Positions 27,494 through 34,920 of a stretch of 56,536 bases of DNA are shown here, one piece after another (the first letter of the stretch is position 1; each line of letters starts with the position of its first letter). The stretch comes from Parapedobacter soli (lineage in GTDB: Bacteria; Bacteroidota; Bacteroidia; Sphingobacteriales; Sphingobacteriaceae): positions 1 to 56,536 of the forward strand of contig NZ_JAMXAY010000035.1 in the NCBI RefSeq assembly GCF_025460835.1, read 5' to 3'. The position numbers and the translations under genes are program-made. Below the pieces are notes generated by a model. It was given only the letters and a program-made list of their open reading frames with translations, made no database searches and was not told the origin of the DNA.

Positions 27494-27531
27494 CAAAGGT
27501 AACGAAACGAAATGATTTATTTGTACCTTTG
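27494..27531. promoter_or_regulatory. Divergent -7 elements for thrS and queE
   Basis: TACCTTTG occurs on the minus strand at 27494-27501 (towards thrS) and on the plus strand at 27524-27531 (towards queE). Both match TAnnTTTG; neither has a clean -33. The queE transcript would start near 27538, only about 10 nt before ATG 27548. Confidence 0.55.
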
Positions 27532-27547
27532 CACTTCCAAAAGAGGC

Positions 27548-28171
27548 ATGGCACACCAAGTTCCAGAAGACGGCACATTACTTCCACTGATGGAAGAGTT
27601 TTACACCATTCAGGGTGAGGGTTACCATACGGGCAAAGCGGCCTATTTCATCCGCCTTGGTGGGTGTGATGTGGGTTGTCACTGGTGTGATGTCAAAGAA
27701 AGCTGGGATGCCGAGCTCCATCCGCTCACCACTGCGGATGCAATCATCGAACACGCGAAGCAACACCCTTCCAAAGCGGTGGTGGTAACCGGCGGCGAGC
27801 CGCTGCTGTATAACCTCGACTACCTTACCCGTGGCCTGCAAGCTGCCGGCATCCAGACATTTATCGAGACCTCCGGCGCATACCCACTAAGCGGCCATTG
27901 GGACTGGATATGCCTCTCGCCCAAAAAGTTCAAAGCCCCCCTGCCCGATGTGATTGCCGCCGCCGGCGAGCTGAAGGTCATCGTATTCAACAAAAGTGAT
28001 TTCGCCTGGGCCGAGCAATATGCTGCATTGGTATCCACCGCGTGTAAACTTTACCTACAGCCCGAGTGGTCTAAAGCCGACGTGATGACGCCGTTGATTG
28101 TGGATTACGTCATGCAAAACCCCAAATGGGAAATCTCGCTGCAAACCCATAAGTACCTGAATATTCCGTAA
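27548..28171 (+). CDS. queE: 7-carboxy-7-deazaguanine synthase
   Basis: This 207-residue radical SAM enzyme makes 7-carboxy-7-deazaguanine in the queuosine pathway. The cluster motif is CDVGCHWC (CX3CX2C) near residue 40, after the family start EEFYTIQGEGYHTGKAAYFIRLGG. TGGEPLLYN and ETSGAYP are further radical SAM motifs. An upstream ATG at 27512 precedes the -7 element, so ATG 27548 is the credible start. No other que gene is in the window. Confidence 0.93.
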   Translation: MAHQVPEDGTLLPLMEEFYTIQGEGYHTGKAAYFIRLGGCDVGCHWCDVKESWDAELHPLTTADAIIEHAKQHPSKAVVVTGGEPLLYNLDYLTRGLQAAGIQTFIETSGAYPLSGHWDWICLSPKKFKAPLPDVIAAAGELKVIVFNKSDFAWAEQYAALVSTACKLYLQPEWSKADVMTPLIVDYVMQNPKWEISLQTHKYLNIP

Positions 28172-28261
28172 ATCGCTACCCAGGAAGCAGATACGTCTCT
28201 TTATTAGATACGACTAGAGGCCTTCATCTGTGTGAGGGAGATAGGCCAGGAATATCTCTGT

Positions 28262-28609
28262 TTAAAGGCCCAATTGGAAAGATAGCGCACTAAGTATTTC
28301 ATCCTGTAGTGCTAAATCCTCAATATCATCGTATTTTAGTGACAGTCTTCGTTTGTCCAAAGTCCGAATTTGATGGCAAAGGAGGATTGACTCATGAGCT
28401 AGATTGAGTGTTCCGGCTGACAATAACACCTCGTTTGGGTACACCGTTCGACCCTGTTTTCGACTGGTAATCGGAATCACATTCACGCAATTAAGCAAGG
28501 CATTCACGTCGTCATCGCTTATCACCAGCACCGGCCTGGTTTTACCTTGTTCCGAACCGATAACGGGATCTAGGTTTGCACGGAATATGCCCCATCGATT
28601 AATCTTCAT
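28262..28609 (-). CDS. PemK/MazF family toxin
   Basis: This 115-residue protein matches the MazF/PemK mRNA interferase fold: RWGIFRANLDPVIGSEQGKTRPVLVIS at the N-terminus, NVIPITSR near residue 43, and HESILLCHQIRTLDKRRL near 70. The conserved Arg after GKT and the Thr-Ser of PITS are present, so it looks active. It overlaps the antitoxin gene by 4 nt (ATGA), the usual order of antitoxin first. RNA cleavage specificity is unknown. Confidence 0.88.
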   Translation of the reverse strand: MKINRWGIFRANLDPVIGSEQGKTRPVLVISDDDVNALLNCVNVIPITSRKQGRTVYPNEVLLSAGTLNLAHESILLCHQIRTLDKRRLSLKYDDIEDLALQDEILSALSFQLGL

Positions 28610-28833
28610 AAAGACTCTTCGTCAATGGGGTCGAAATCCTGTGCTATTTCCTGTATGTCACGCTGAAACAACGGATCCTTGACTGACTTCTTCAGTAACG
28701 CTAATTTTTGCTTCCGGCCTGCAGCCTGCTCATCTTCGACAGTTACAAGCACACGTTTCCCTATTGTAAAACGAGGGGGGAGTTTTACAACCAAAACACT
28801 ATCTTTTACCGTTAAAACCTGTCTCAATGTCAT
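28606..28833 (-). CDS. Antitoxin of the MazF-like pair
   Basis: This 75-residue protein precedes the toxin in the same message. It begins with a short strand-rich part (LTVKDSVLVVKLPPRF) that could form an AbrB/MazE-like DNA-binding half, and ends with an acidic tail (FDPIDEESL) typical of the toxin-binding region. I identify it by position, size and layout rather than by a strong family match. Confidence 0.72.
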   Translation of the reverse strand: MTLRQVLTVKDSVLVVKLPPRFTIGKRVLVTVEDEQAAGRKQKLALLKKSVKDPLFQRDIQEIAQDFDPIDEESL

Positions 28834-28854
28834 AGCTGTACGTTTGAATTAAAA

Positions 28855-28884
28855 CAAAAATACCCAAAAACTGTGAAATTCAAA
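28855..28884 (-). promoter_or_regulatory. Promoter of the toxin-antitoxin pair
   Basis: On the minus strand TTTG (28881-28884) and TATTTTTG (28855-28862) are 18 nt apart. Transcription would start near 28848, 15 nt before the antitoxin ATG. Confidence 0.55.
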
Positions 28885-28994
28885 AATGTCAATAGTCTCA
28901 ATACGTAGCACAAGGCCTCAAAATCGCCGGTTCCCCAAGCTTTCTTACAGCACTTCCGGTTTTTGGCTTACCGCTTTAGCCGTTCGCTGCACAT

Positions 28995-29942
28995 TTACGT
29001 CCTGAATTCTGCCCAAAGCGGAAAATGGTCACTGATACGCCATGAGAGTTCAGAATTGGTGTACCCCCTGGCCACCAGCATGGTATCACGGAAATCATAA
29101 GCCCCGCCCCTATTGTACGTTAGGGAAACCTCCCCCTCGAACCAGGCGATCTGGTCGTAAAATGAATAAGACTTCTTGAAGACGGTACGATCGATGTCTT
29201 GCAAGTCGGCAGGCACATGCAGACCCCGTGATATGAATGCATCGTAGGTGGGGTCGCCCGCCTTTACGATGTTAAAGTCGCCCAGCGCGATAAGGCTATG
29301 GTCCCATCCATGCAGCTCGTCGGCCCATTCACGTATCCAATCAGCGATGGCCCGCAATTCGGGGATCCGTTCCTCAACCGTGCCAAAGAGCACGTGCAGG
29401 GTGAGCAACACGAAGGTACGCCCACCCACCAAAAAGCTCACCGCATAGGGAGTACGGGCAAATTGCCGCCTTAATGAGCCATCATCTAACAATTTATTAC
29501 GTTCCAGCACCTCGTCGGGAATCACAATCTCACACGCCAGACCAGATAGCTTCACTTTCCTCGTGTCGAATAGGAACGCCAGCCGCTCGCCATTACCGCG
29601 CGAGCCTTTGGTCACATCGGTCATCAGGAAACTCCAATGCGGGCCCAGCAATTTCAACGCATGGCGTAGGGCTTTGAAGTCGCCGGTCACTTCCTGCACA
29701 GCAATGATATCGAACCGCTTCAATACTTCAACGATACACAGCAGCGACTGCAGATCCCTTTTAGGGCTGCGGTTCTCCGCATCCCATTGTTCGGTGAGCC
29801 CACCGAACGCACGGATGTTCCAGGTGCAAATCAATACATTCTGGTCCAGTTTCTTAGCCGGGATAGTGGCTTCCAGATCTTCCCGCAGCATCCCCAGCTC
29901 TTGCTGGACGGCAACGGGCGGGGTATCCGTTATTTTTGGCAT
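28995..29942 (-). CDS. Endonuclease/exonuclease/phosphatase family protein
   Basis: This 315-residue protein has the metal-dependent EEP fold. The motifs appear in order: TWNIRAFGG near residue 39, IIAVQEVTGD near 78 with the metal-binding Glu, TLHVLFG near 188, LIALGDFNIVK near 219, and the C-terminal RISDHFPLWAEF. No signal peptide or membrane anchor is visible, so it is cytoplasmic. The substrate could be DNA, an inositol phosphate or a lipid head group and is not decided by sequence. It stands alone between the toxin-antitoxin pair and a broken gene. Confidence 0.87.
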   Translation of the reverse strand: MPKITDTPPVAVQQELGMLREDLEATIPAKKLDQNVLICTWNIRAFGGLTEQWDAENRSPKRDLQSLLCIVEVLKRFDIIAVQEVTGDFKALRHALKLLGPHWSFLMTDVTKGSRGNGERLAFLFDTRKVKLSGLACEIVIPDEVLERNKLLDDGSLRRQFARTPYAVSFLVGGRTFVLLTLHVLFGTVEERIPELRAIADWIREWADELHGWDHSLIALGDFNIVKAGDPTYDAFISRGLHVPADLQDIDRTVFKKSYSFYDQIAWFEGEVSLTYNRGGAYDFRDTMLVARGYTNSELSWRISDHFPLWAEFRT

Positions 29943-29962
29943 AATCCATTGGTTTATACTTA

Positions 29963-29970
29963 CAAATGTA
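29963..29970 (-). promoter_or_regulatory. -7 element TACATTTG of the EEP gene
   Basis: On the minus strand TACATTTG matches TAnnTTTG 20 nt before the ATG at 29942; no -33 TTTG is found at the right distance. Confidence 0.45.
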
Positions 29971-30159
29971 AGGTATCGAAACGAATAAACGAATACTCCG
30001 CTTGTCGGGGCGGCGTAACCACGTGCGGCAATTCATTTAAAAGCCCTATATTTAGATGCGCATAAAAACTAATTAAATCAAAATCATGATCAAACTCAGG
30101 GAAATTACCCGTTTCTACTGTTAGCAGACACATTATTACCTAGTTGAATACTGATTAAC

Positions 30160-31062
30160 ATGAACCCTTTTTTCCGATCACTTACCGTAATTGCCAATGG
30201 ACCGATCGACAGTAAACCGGTTTTAAAAGGCTTGTATCTGCGCTTTCTTGAGCGTGAAAATCATTTGCCCATATCAGACACCCTATATGCAGCCACGCAG
30301 GAAACGGGTAATATCCGGCTGATGGAAATCAAGGGCGCCAGCGAGGCAGCCCAGGTGATAGAATTCCCTCGGGAAGAAGAAACCTTTTGTTTTGCCTACC
30401 AATTCATCGGCAACAGCGTCATCACCGCATCAGGGTCGTGGCCACTCAAATGGGGCCAGCATATCGGTTGCCGCACCCACACCGGCGAGAGGCTCCTTTG
30501 CCGCATAGACCGCGGGAAAACCTGGATACTGCTTATCAGTATATCCGGCGAGGCACTCCAGGCGATACGTTCGGAGTTTCCGACGCTTGCCCACAAACCC
30601 CGCTCACCCCTTACCATCGGCTATCGGCAAAAGAACCTGTTTGATAAGGTACAGCAGCTCAAAGGAGGCGCCTACTCCGTGATCAGCGACCTTGCCAAGT
30701 ATGTGGAGATAATCGCCAGGGGAAACCAAACGATTATCCTGAGCGCTGGTTTCCGGCCTACCAAAGACCCGTCGCCAGACACCGGGGTGAACCCCAAAGC
30801 CGAGAACTTCACCGTGGAACCCCGCGGCTTGGGTACCCTGCAGGTGACGGCCAAGGTGGCGCCCTGGGAAAAGGTCCGCTACTACCAGTTCGAATACCGG
30901 AAAAAGGAAGCCGGGGCCGAGTGAAACCAGGTGCTGAGCCCAACCGCCAAGCTGGATATCGAAAACCTGGAAGCATTCCAGGAATACGAATTCCGCGCTT
31001 CGTATCTGGGTAAAAGCACGACGCCCAATTACAGCGACATCGTGTCGACGTTTGCGCTTTAA
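30160..31062 (+). pseudogene. Chimeric gene with in-frame TGA: regulator-like N-part, FN3-like C-part
   Basis: The frame from ATG 30160 stops at TGA 30922-30924 (254 codons), but the same frame continues for another 45 codons to TAA 31060-31062 with matching content (VLSPTAKLDIENLEAFQEYE). A Trp codon TGG changed to TGA fits the expected FN3-like strand. Residues 1 to about 160 resemble the sensor half of AraC-type regulators (cupin-like, no HTH), while residues from about 165 (VISDLAKYVEIIARGNQTIILSAGF) match the helical stem and fibronectin III-like domain of another Bacteroidota protein type. So the gene looks like a fusion later hit by a nonsense change, or a consensus error. Confidence 0.6.
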
Positions 31063-31071
31063 CAGCGCGTT

Positions 31072-31108
31072 AACAATCCACCCGGTGTGCACACCGGGAT
31101 GGATTGTT
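31072..31108 (+). terminator. Long near-perfect palindrome, probable terminator
   Basis: AACAATCCACCCGGTG is inverted as CACCGGGATGGATTGTT around TGCA, with a single unpaired A at 31099. The stem has 16 pairs. It sits 10 nt after the end of the broken gene; the following sequence is only moderately T-rich, so an operator or RNA-stabilising role is possible. Confidence 0.6.
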
Positions 31109-31146
31109 ATTAAGATAAAAATGATTCGTAACTTTAGACCCATATA

Positions 31147-31842
31147 ATGATGAAAGAGATCGTCAAACAACACCCGCTACGCCCCATTATCCTTGAGTTT
31201 GATGAGGATAAGCCAAAGCTTGATTTCGAAATCAAGGCGCTTGATGCTTATTACCGGCAGCACGACAGGACATGGGATGCCAAACAGCAGCTGCTTCAAC
31301 ACAAAGACGCCCTCTTCGCGTTGGAAGTGAAAATCACCGAGCTGGAGTACCTCCTGCTGCCCACCGAGCAGCAACTCGAGTTCCTGGAAGCAGGTTTCCA
31401 GCTTACGGACCAAAGCAAGCTTCCTTTCATTGAAGAGGAGTTTACCATTGATGTGGGCGATTTCAACAAAGGCGTCTTATACCACAACCAAGAACTGATC
31501 GAACTGCACAGTATGGTTGTTGCCGAACAGGAGTGGTTCAACGCATGGGCAGACCACATCTATGAAAACGAAGACTGGTTTGACGAGGAAGACGACATCG
31601 GACACCAACTGATCCATAAGGTCTTTAGGCACTATGAGGAGGTATCGGTAGACATCGTTTCATTGGATAGGGACCAGCAGGAGTTTTTCGACGCGGTGGG
31701 TGAAGTGACCGAACTTCAGAGCGAATACTTTGACTACGGCGAAGCTGTTTTCAAGTTGTACACGGCATTGCACGAACGGTCCGAAAAAGTTTACCGCAGG
31801 GCCGAAAGGCTCAATGATCATATCGACAAGAACATCCTGTAG
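31147..31842 (+). CDS. Acidic helical protein of unknown function
   Basis: This 231-residue protein is acidic, has no signal peptide or membrane segment, and is predicted mostly helical, with heptad-like stretches (DALFALEVKITELEYLLLP, VTELQSEYFDYGEAVFKLY). Aromatic and acidic clusters such as ENEDWFDEEDDIG are frequent. I do not recognise a family. A second ATG follows at 31150. It has its own strong terminator and lies between a broken gene and an AT-rich gene pair. Confidence 0.72.
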   Translation: MMKEIVKQHPLRPIILEFDEDKPKLDFEIKALDAYYRQHDRTWDAKQQLLQHKDALFALEVKITELEYLLLPTEQQLEFLEAGFQLTDQSKLPFIEEEFTIDVGDFNKGVLYHNQELIELHSMVVAEQEWFNAWADHIYENEDWFDEEDDIGHQLIHKVFRHYEEVSVDIVSLDRDQQEFFDAVGEVTELQSEYFDYGEAVFKLYTALHERSEKVYRRAERLNDHIDKNIL

Positions 31843-31874
31843 TGGATGCCGATTGGCTCCGCGACCCCATCAGC

Positions 31875-31914
31875 AAAAGTGGCCATCCCGTGTCTCGGGA
31901 TGGCCGCTTTTTTA
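31875..31914 (+). terminator. Intrinsic terminator after the 31147 gene
   Basis: AAGTGGCCATCCCG pairs with CGGGATGGCCGCTT around TGTCT, followed by six T residues: a strong rho-independent terminator. Confidence 0.9.
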
Positions 31915-32047
31915 AAGCCAAATCATCACTGTATCCTCATCCTTTTTTCTTAATTTAGTAAATAATAAATGGCTTGTGCTATTATCAAACAAAGCATTTG
32001 GAAATTGGAGCCGTATTACCCGAATTGACATTAAAAAACCAGTTGAA

Positions 32048-32341
32048 ATGGAAACAACAAATGTGATACTCAACGAAAAAGGATTGGGGGTGGTGGAATT
32101 GCTGACTGACGGAAAGAAAGTCGGAAAAATGGATATTTCCGTGAAAGAGAAGGTATTGACAGTATACCATACTGAAGTGAGTCCAGAGCATGGCGGAAAA
32201 GGATTTGCTAAGTTACTATTGGGGAAATTAGTTGCCTATGCTCGGGACAACAACTTGAAAATCATACCGCTTTGTCCGTATGTACACGCTCAGTTTAAAC
32301 GGAATCCCGAGGAATACAATGACATTTGGTTTAAAAAATAA
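32048..32341 (+). CDS. GCN5-related N-acetyltransferase (YjdJ-like)
   Basis: This 97-residue protein is a minimal GNAT with the acetyl-CoA pocket HTEVSPEHGGKGFAKLLLGK and the C-terminal PLCPYVHAQFKRNPEEY, diagnostic for the short YjdJ/NATD1-like group. I use ATG 32048, since the reading from 31976 adds a tail the family lacks. It is AT-richer than the surrounding genes and runs into the DinB-like gene 57 nt downstream, probably as one unit. Its substrate is unknown. Confidence 0.87.
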   Translation: METTNVILNEKGLGVVELLTDGKKVGKMDISVKEKVLTVYHTEVSPEHGGKGFAKLLLGKLVAYARDNNLKIIPLCPYVHAQFKRNPEEYNDIWFKK

Positions 32342-32397
32342 AACCTAAAAGGAACCGGCCTAATGAAAAGGCGCCTCACCAACAAGACAAAGGAATC

Positions 32398-32970
32398 ATG
32401 ACAAACGACTATCTGGACAGCGTAAGAAAGCAATTTGAATATTACAGAATGCTTGGCGACAAAACGTTTTCGCAGGTACCCGACGATAAATTGTTTTGGC
32501 AATACAATGACGACAGCAACAGCATCGCAACAATCGTAAAACATCTTTGGGGAAATATGCTTTCACGGTGGACAGACTTTTTGACTTCAGACGGAGAAAA
32601 AGATTCCCGGAACAGAGATGCTGAATTTCTAAATGACATAACAAGCAGGGAAGAACTTCTAAGCAAGTGGAACGAAGGCTGGGCGTGCCTTTTCAACGCT
32701 ATCAACTCATTGACGGCAGATGACCTTGACAAAATCATATACATACGCAATCAAGGACACTCCGTAACCGAAGCCGTTAATCGGCAACTCGCACATTATA
32801 CATATCACATTGGACAAATTGTGTTCTTAGGAAAAATGCTGGCAGAAAACGGTTGGACGTCGTTATCCATTCCCAAAGGTAATTCGCAAACATTTAACAA
32901 AGAAAAATTTTCAAAACCAAAGCAACGGCAACATTTTACAGACGAATTTCTAACCGACAAAGGGAAATAA
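32398..32970 (+). CDS. DUF1572 (DinB-like) protein
   Basis: This 190-residue protein matches DUF1572, a DinB/YfiT-type four-helix bundle. It has SIATIVKHLWGNMLSRWTDF near residue 42 and QLAHYTYHIGQIVFLGK near 128, giving the metal-ligand histidines usual in the fold. Related proteins are thiol-dependent transferases (bacillithiol or similar), but function here is unknown. Base composition is clearly more A/T-rich than in the flanking genes, as in the preceding GNAT, which suggests joint transfer. Confidence 0.87.
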   Translation: MTNDYLDSVRKQFEYYRMLGDKTFSQVPDDKLFWQYNDDSNSIATIVKHLWGNMLSRWTDFLTSDGEKDSRNRDAEFLNDITSREELLSKWNEGWACLFNAINSLTADDLDKIIYIRNQGHSVTEAVNRQLAHYTYHIGQIVFLGKMLAENGWTSLSIPKGNSQTFNKEKFSKPKQRQHFTDEFLTDKGK

Positions 32971-33002
32971 AAACAGAACCGCTAACAAGCAGTTCAGCAA
33001 AT

Positions 33003-33033
33003 AAAAAACCCCTGCTATCTTGAAATAGAGGGG
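33003..33033 (-). terminator. Terminator of tRNA-Thr
   Basis: On the minus strand CCCCTCTAT pairs with ATAGCAGGGG around TTCAAG (one unpaired C) and ends in six T residues, about 22 nt after the tRNA. Confidence 0.8.
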
Positions 33034-33054
33034 AATTTCATCAGTTTGATGGTG

Positions 33055-33127
<73 letters not shown>

Positions 33128-33149
33128 AGCAGCAAGATTTTTGCCGCTG

Positions 33150-33181
33150 CAAACATACGTAAACTTGTTTTTTTCTACAAG
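33150..33181 (-). promoter_or_regulatory. Promoter of tRNA-Thr
   Basis: On the minus strand CTTG (33178-33181) and TATGTTTG (33150-33157) are 20 nt apart. Transcription would start near 33143, about 16 nt before the mature tRNA. Confidence 0.6.
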
Positions 33182-33194
33182 TATTTTCGACAAC

Positions 33195-33611
33195 TCACAC
33201 CAGTGCCGCCGTCAGCTCAATCTTGGTATCCAGCAGCTTCGAAATCGGGCAGATGGCCTTGGCATTTTCCGCGATCTCCTCAAATTCGGATCCGGAAATC
33301 CCTGCAACGGTCCCTTTCAGGTCCAGCTGTATCAGCGTAATGCTGCCGTCTTCGAACGTTACCTTGGCACCCACACTGAGGTCGGTCGGCTCATAGCCTT
33401 TTTCACTGAGCAGAAAGCTGAGCTGCATGGCGAAACAACCTGCGTGTGCCGCCCCAATCAGTTCCTCGGGATTGGTACCTACCCCGTCTTCGAAGCGCGT
33501 TTTGTAGGAGTAGGTCGTCTGATTCAGTACCGTACTCTGTGTGCTTACGGTACCACTGCCGTCTTTTCCGGTACCCTTCCATTGGGCACTGGCTCTTCTA
33601 ATAAATTTCAT
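33195..33611 (-). CDS. osmC: OsmC family peroxiredoxin
   Basis: This 138-residue protein reduces organic hydroperoxides through two cysteines. Both are present: the peroxidatic Cys in [14 protein letters not shown] near residue 59 and the resolving Cys in AKAICPISK near 122. The segment ARFEDG-like [19 protein letters not shown] is close to E. coli OsmC rather than Ohr. It is monocistronic, and it points at the tRNA-Thr gene and away from the cysteine desulfurase. Confidence 0.92.
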   Translation of the reverse strand: MKFIRRASAQWKGTGKDGSGTVSTQSTVLNQTTYSYKTRFEDGVGTNPEELIGAAHAGCFAMQLSFLLSEKGYEPTDLSVGAKVTFEDGSITLIQLDLKGTVAGISGSEFEEIAENAKAICPISKLLDTKIELTAALV

Positions 33612-33685
33612 AGTTGTTTTGATTATGCGATAAAGTTATACTTGAATAACACACATTCCCCCGAAATTGTTTATAAATTCGCACC

Positions 33686-34873
33686 ATGGACGGGCTGATT
33701 TATTTCGACAACAATGCAACCACACCGCTGGACCCCGGCGTACTGGAAGCGATGATGCCGTATTTCACCACACATTATGCCAATGCTTCCAGCCTGACAC
33801 ACCGGGCAGGGCGGACAGCTGCGGCTGCGGTAGACACAGCGCGGGAACAAGTAGCGGCGCTGATCGGGGCATCGCCAAAGGAAATCACGTTCACATCGGG
33901 GGCAACCGAAGCTATCAATACTGCCATAAAGGGGGTCTTCGAACACTACCAAAGCAAAGGCAAACACATCATCACCTGCCGCACCGAACACAAAGCGGTG
34001 TTGGATACACTCGCATACCTGGAAAAAAAAGGGGCCGAAGTTACCTACCTGCCTGTTGCAAGCGATGGCCAAATCGATCTGGGCGCGTTGGATTCGGCTA
34101 TCCGGCCCGACACCATCCTGGTTGCGCTGATGCAGGCCAACAATGAGACTGGGGTAATCCACCCTATAGCAAATATCGCTGAGCTTACCAACAAGCACCA
34201 AACGTTGTTTTTCTGCGATGCCACCCAAGCAATCGGAAAAGTGCAAATCGACGTGGCGAATGGTGGCCCCGACCTGCTCTGCCTGAGCGCCCATAAGCTT
34301 TATGGCCCCAAGGGCATCGGTGCGCTTTATACACGCAGACGTAGCAAACCTATACAAACCGGGGCATTATTGCACGGCGGCGGCCAGGAGAATAAGCTCC
34401 GGGCTGGCACGCTGAATGTGCCTGGCATCGTGGGGCTCGGGAAAGCGGCCGAACTGGCACACCGGTGGCGTACCGAGGATACGGCCCGGCTGGGCACGCT
34501 GCGCGATACGCTGGAAACGGCACTGGCAAAACTACCGGCCACCCAGGTAAACGGAAAGGGCACCGCACGGTTGCCACATGTCAGCAGCATCACGTTCAAA
34601 CACCTCCGCGCAGCCGAAATCATGGTCAGCGTACCGGATATTGCCCTGGCTTCGGGCTCCGCCTGCGTAAGCGGCACGCGCGATCCGTCGCACGTACTGA
34701 TGGCAATGGGCCTCTCCGCCGCCGATGCCCATGCATCGCTGCGGTTCAGCTTGGGCCGCTTTAATACCGAGGCCGAAATCCAAACGGCAATCGGGCTGCT
34801 CACCACCGCCGTGGAAAAACTGCGGGCCACCTCCCCTGTCTGGCAACTCTATGAGGCCGGACTGGTTGAATAA
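33686..34873 (+). CDS. Cysteine desulfurase (NifS/IscS class V aminotransferase)
   Basis: This 395-residue PLP enzyme takes sulfur from cysteine for Fe-S clusters or tRNA thiolation. It has the N-terminal IYFDNNATTPLDPGVLEAM, the PLP lysine in LSAHKLYGPKGIGALY near residue 205, GGGQENKLRAGTLNVPGIVG, and the active-site Cys in ASGSACVSGTRDPSHVL near 328. No iscU or tRNA-thiolation gene is adjacent, so which pathway it serves is open. It heads a run of plus-strand genes up to 40.2 kb. Confidence 0.92.
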   Translation: MDGLIYFDNNATTPLDPGVLEAMMPYFTTHYANASSLTHRAGRTAAAAVDTAREQVAALIGASPKEITFTSGATEAINTAIKGVFEHYQSKGKHIITCRTEHKAVLDTLAYLEKKGAEVTYLPVASDGQIDLGALDSAIRPDTILVALMQANNETGVIHPIANIAELTNKHQTLFFCDATQAIGKVQIDVANGGPDLLCLSAHKLYGPKGIGALYTRRRSKPIQTGALLHGGGQENKLRAGTLNVPGIVGLGKAAELAHRWRTEDTARLGTLRDTLETALAKLPATQVNGKGTARLPHVSSITFKHLRAAEIMVSVPDIALASGSACVSGTRDPSHVLMAMGLSAADAHASLRFSLGRFNTEAEIQTAIGLLTTAVEKLRATSPVWQLYEAGLVE

Positions 34874-34920
34874 TTTGCGTTGGGTACGAATCTTGATGTG
34901 CTATTGTTTTTTTACACGGA

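Noticed and set aside
30922-30924. Programmed TGA recoding (selenocysteine or stop readthrough)
   Set aside because: No SECIS-like hairpin or selenium genes are seen, the expected residue is Trp, and TGA ends many normal genes here.
33158-33186. Terminator of osmC formed by ACTTGT/ACAAGT
   Set aside because: The stem has only six pairs and no T tract, and it overlaps the tRNA-Thr promoter.
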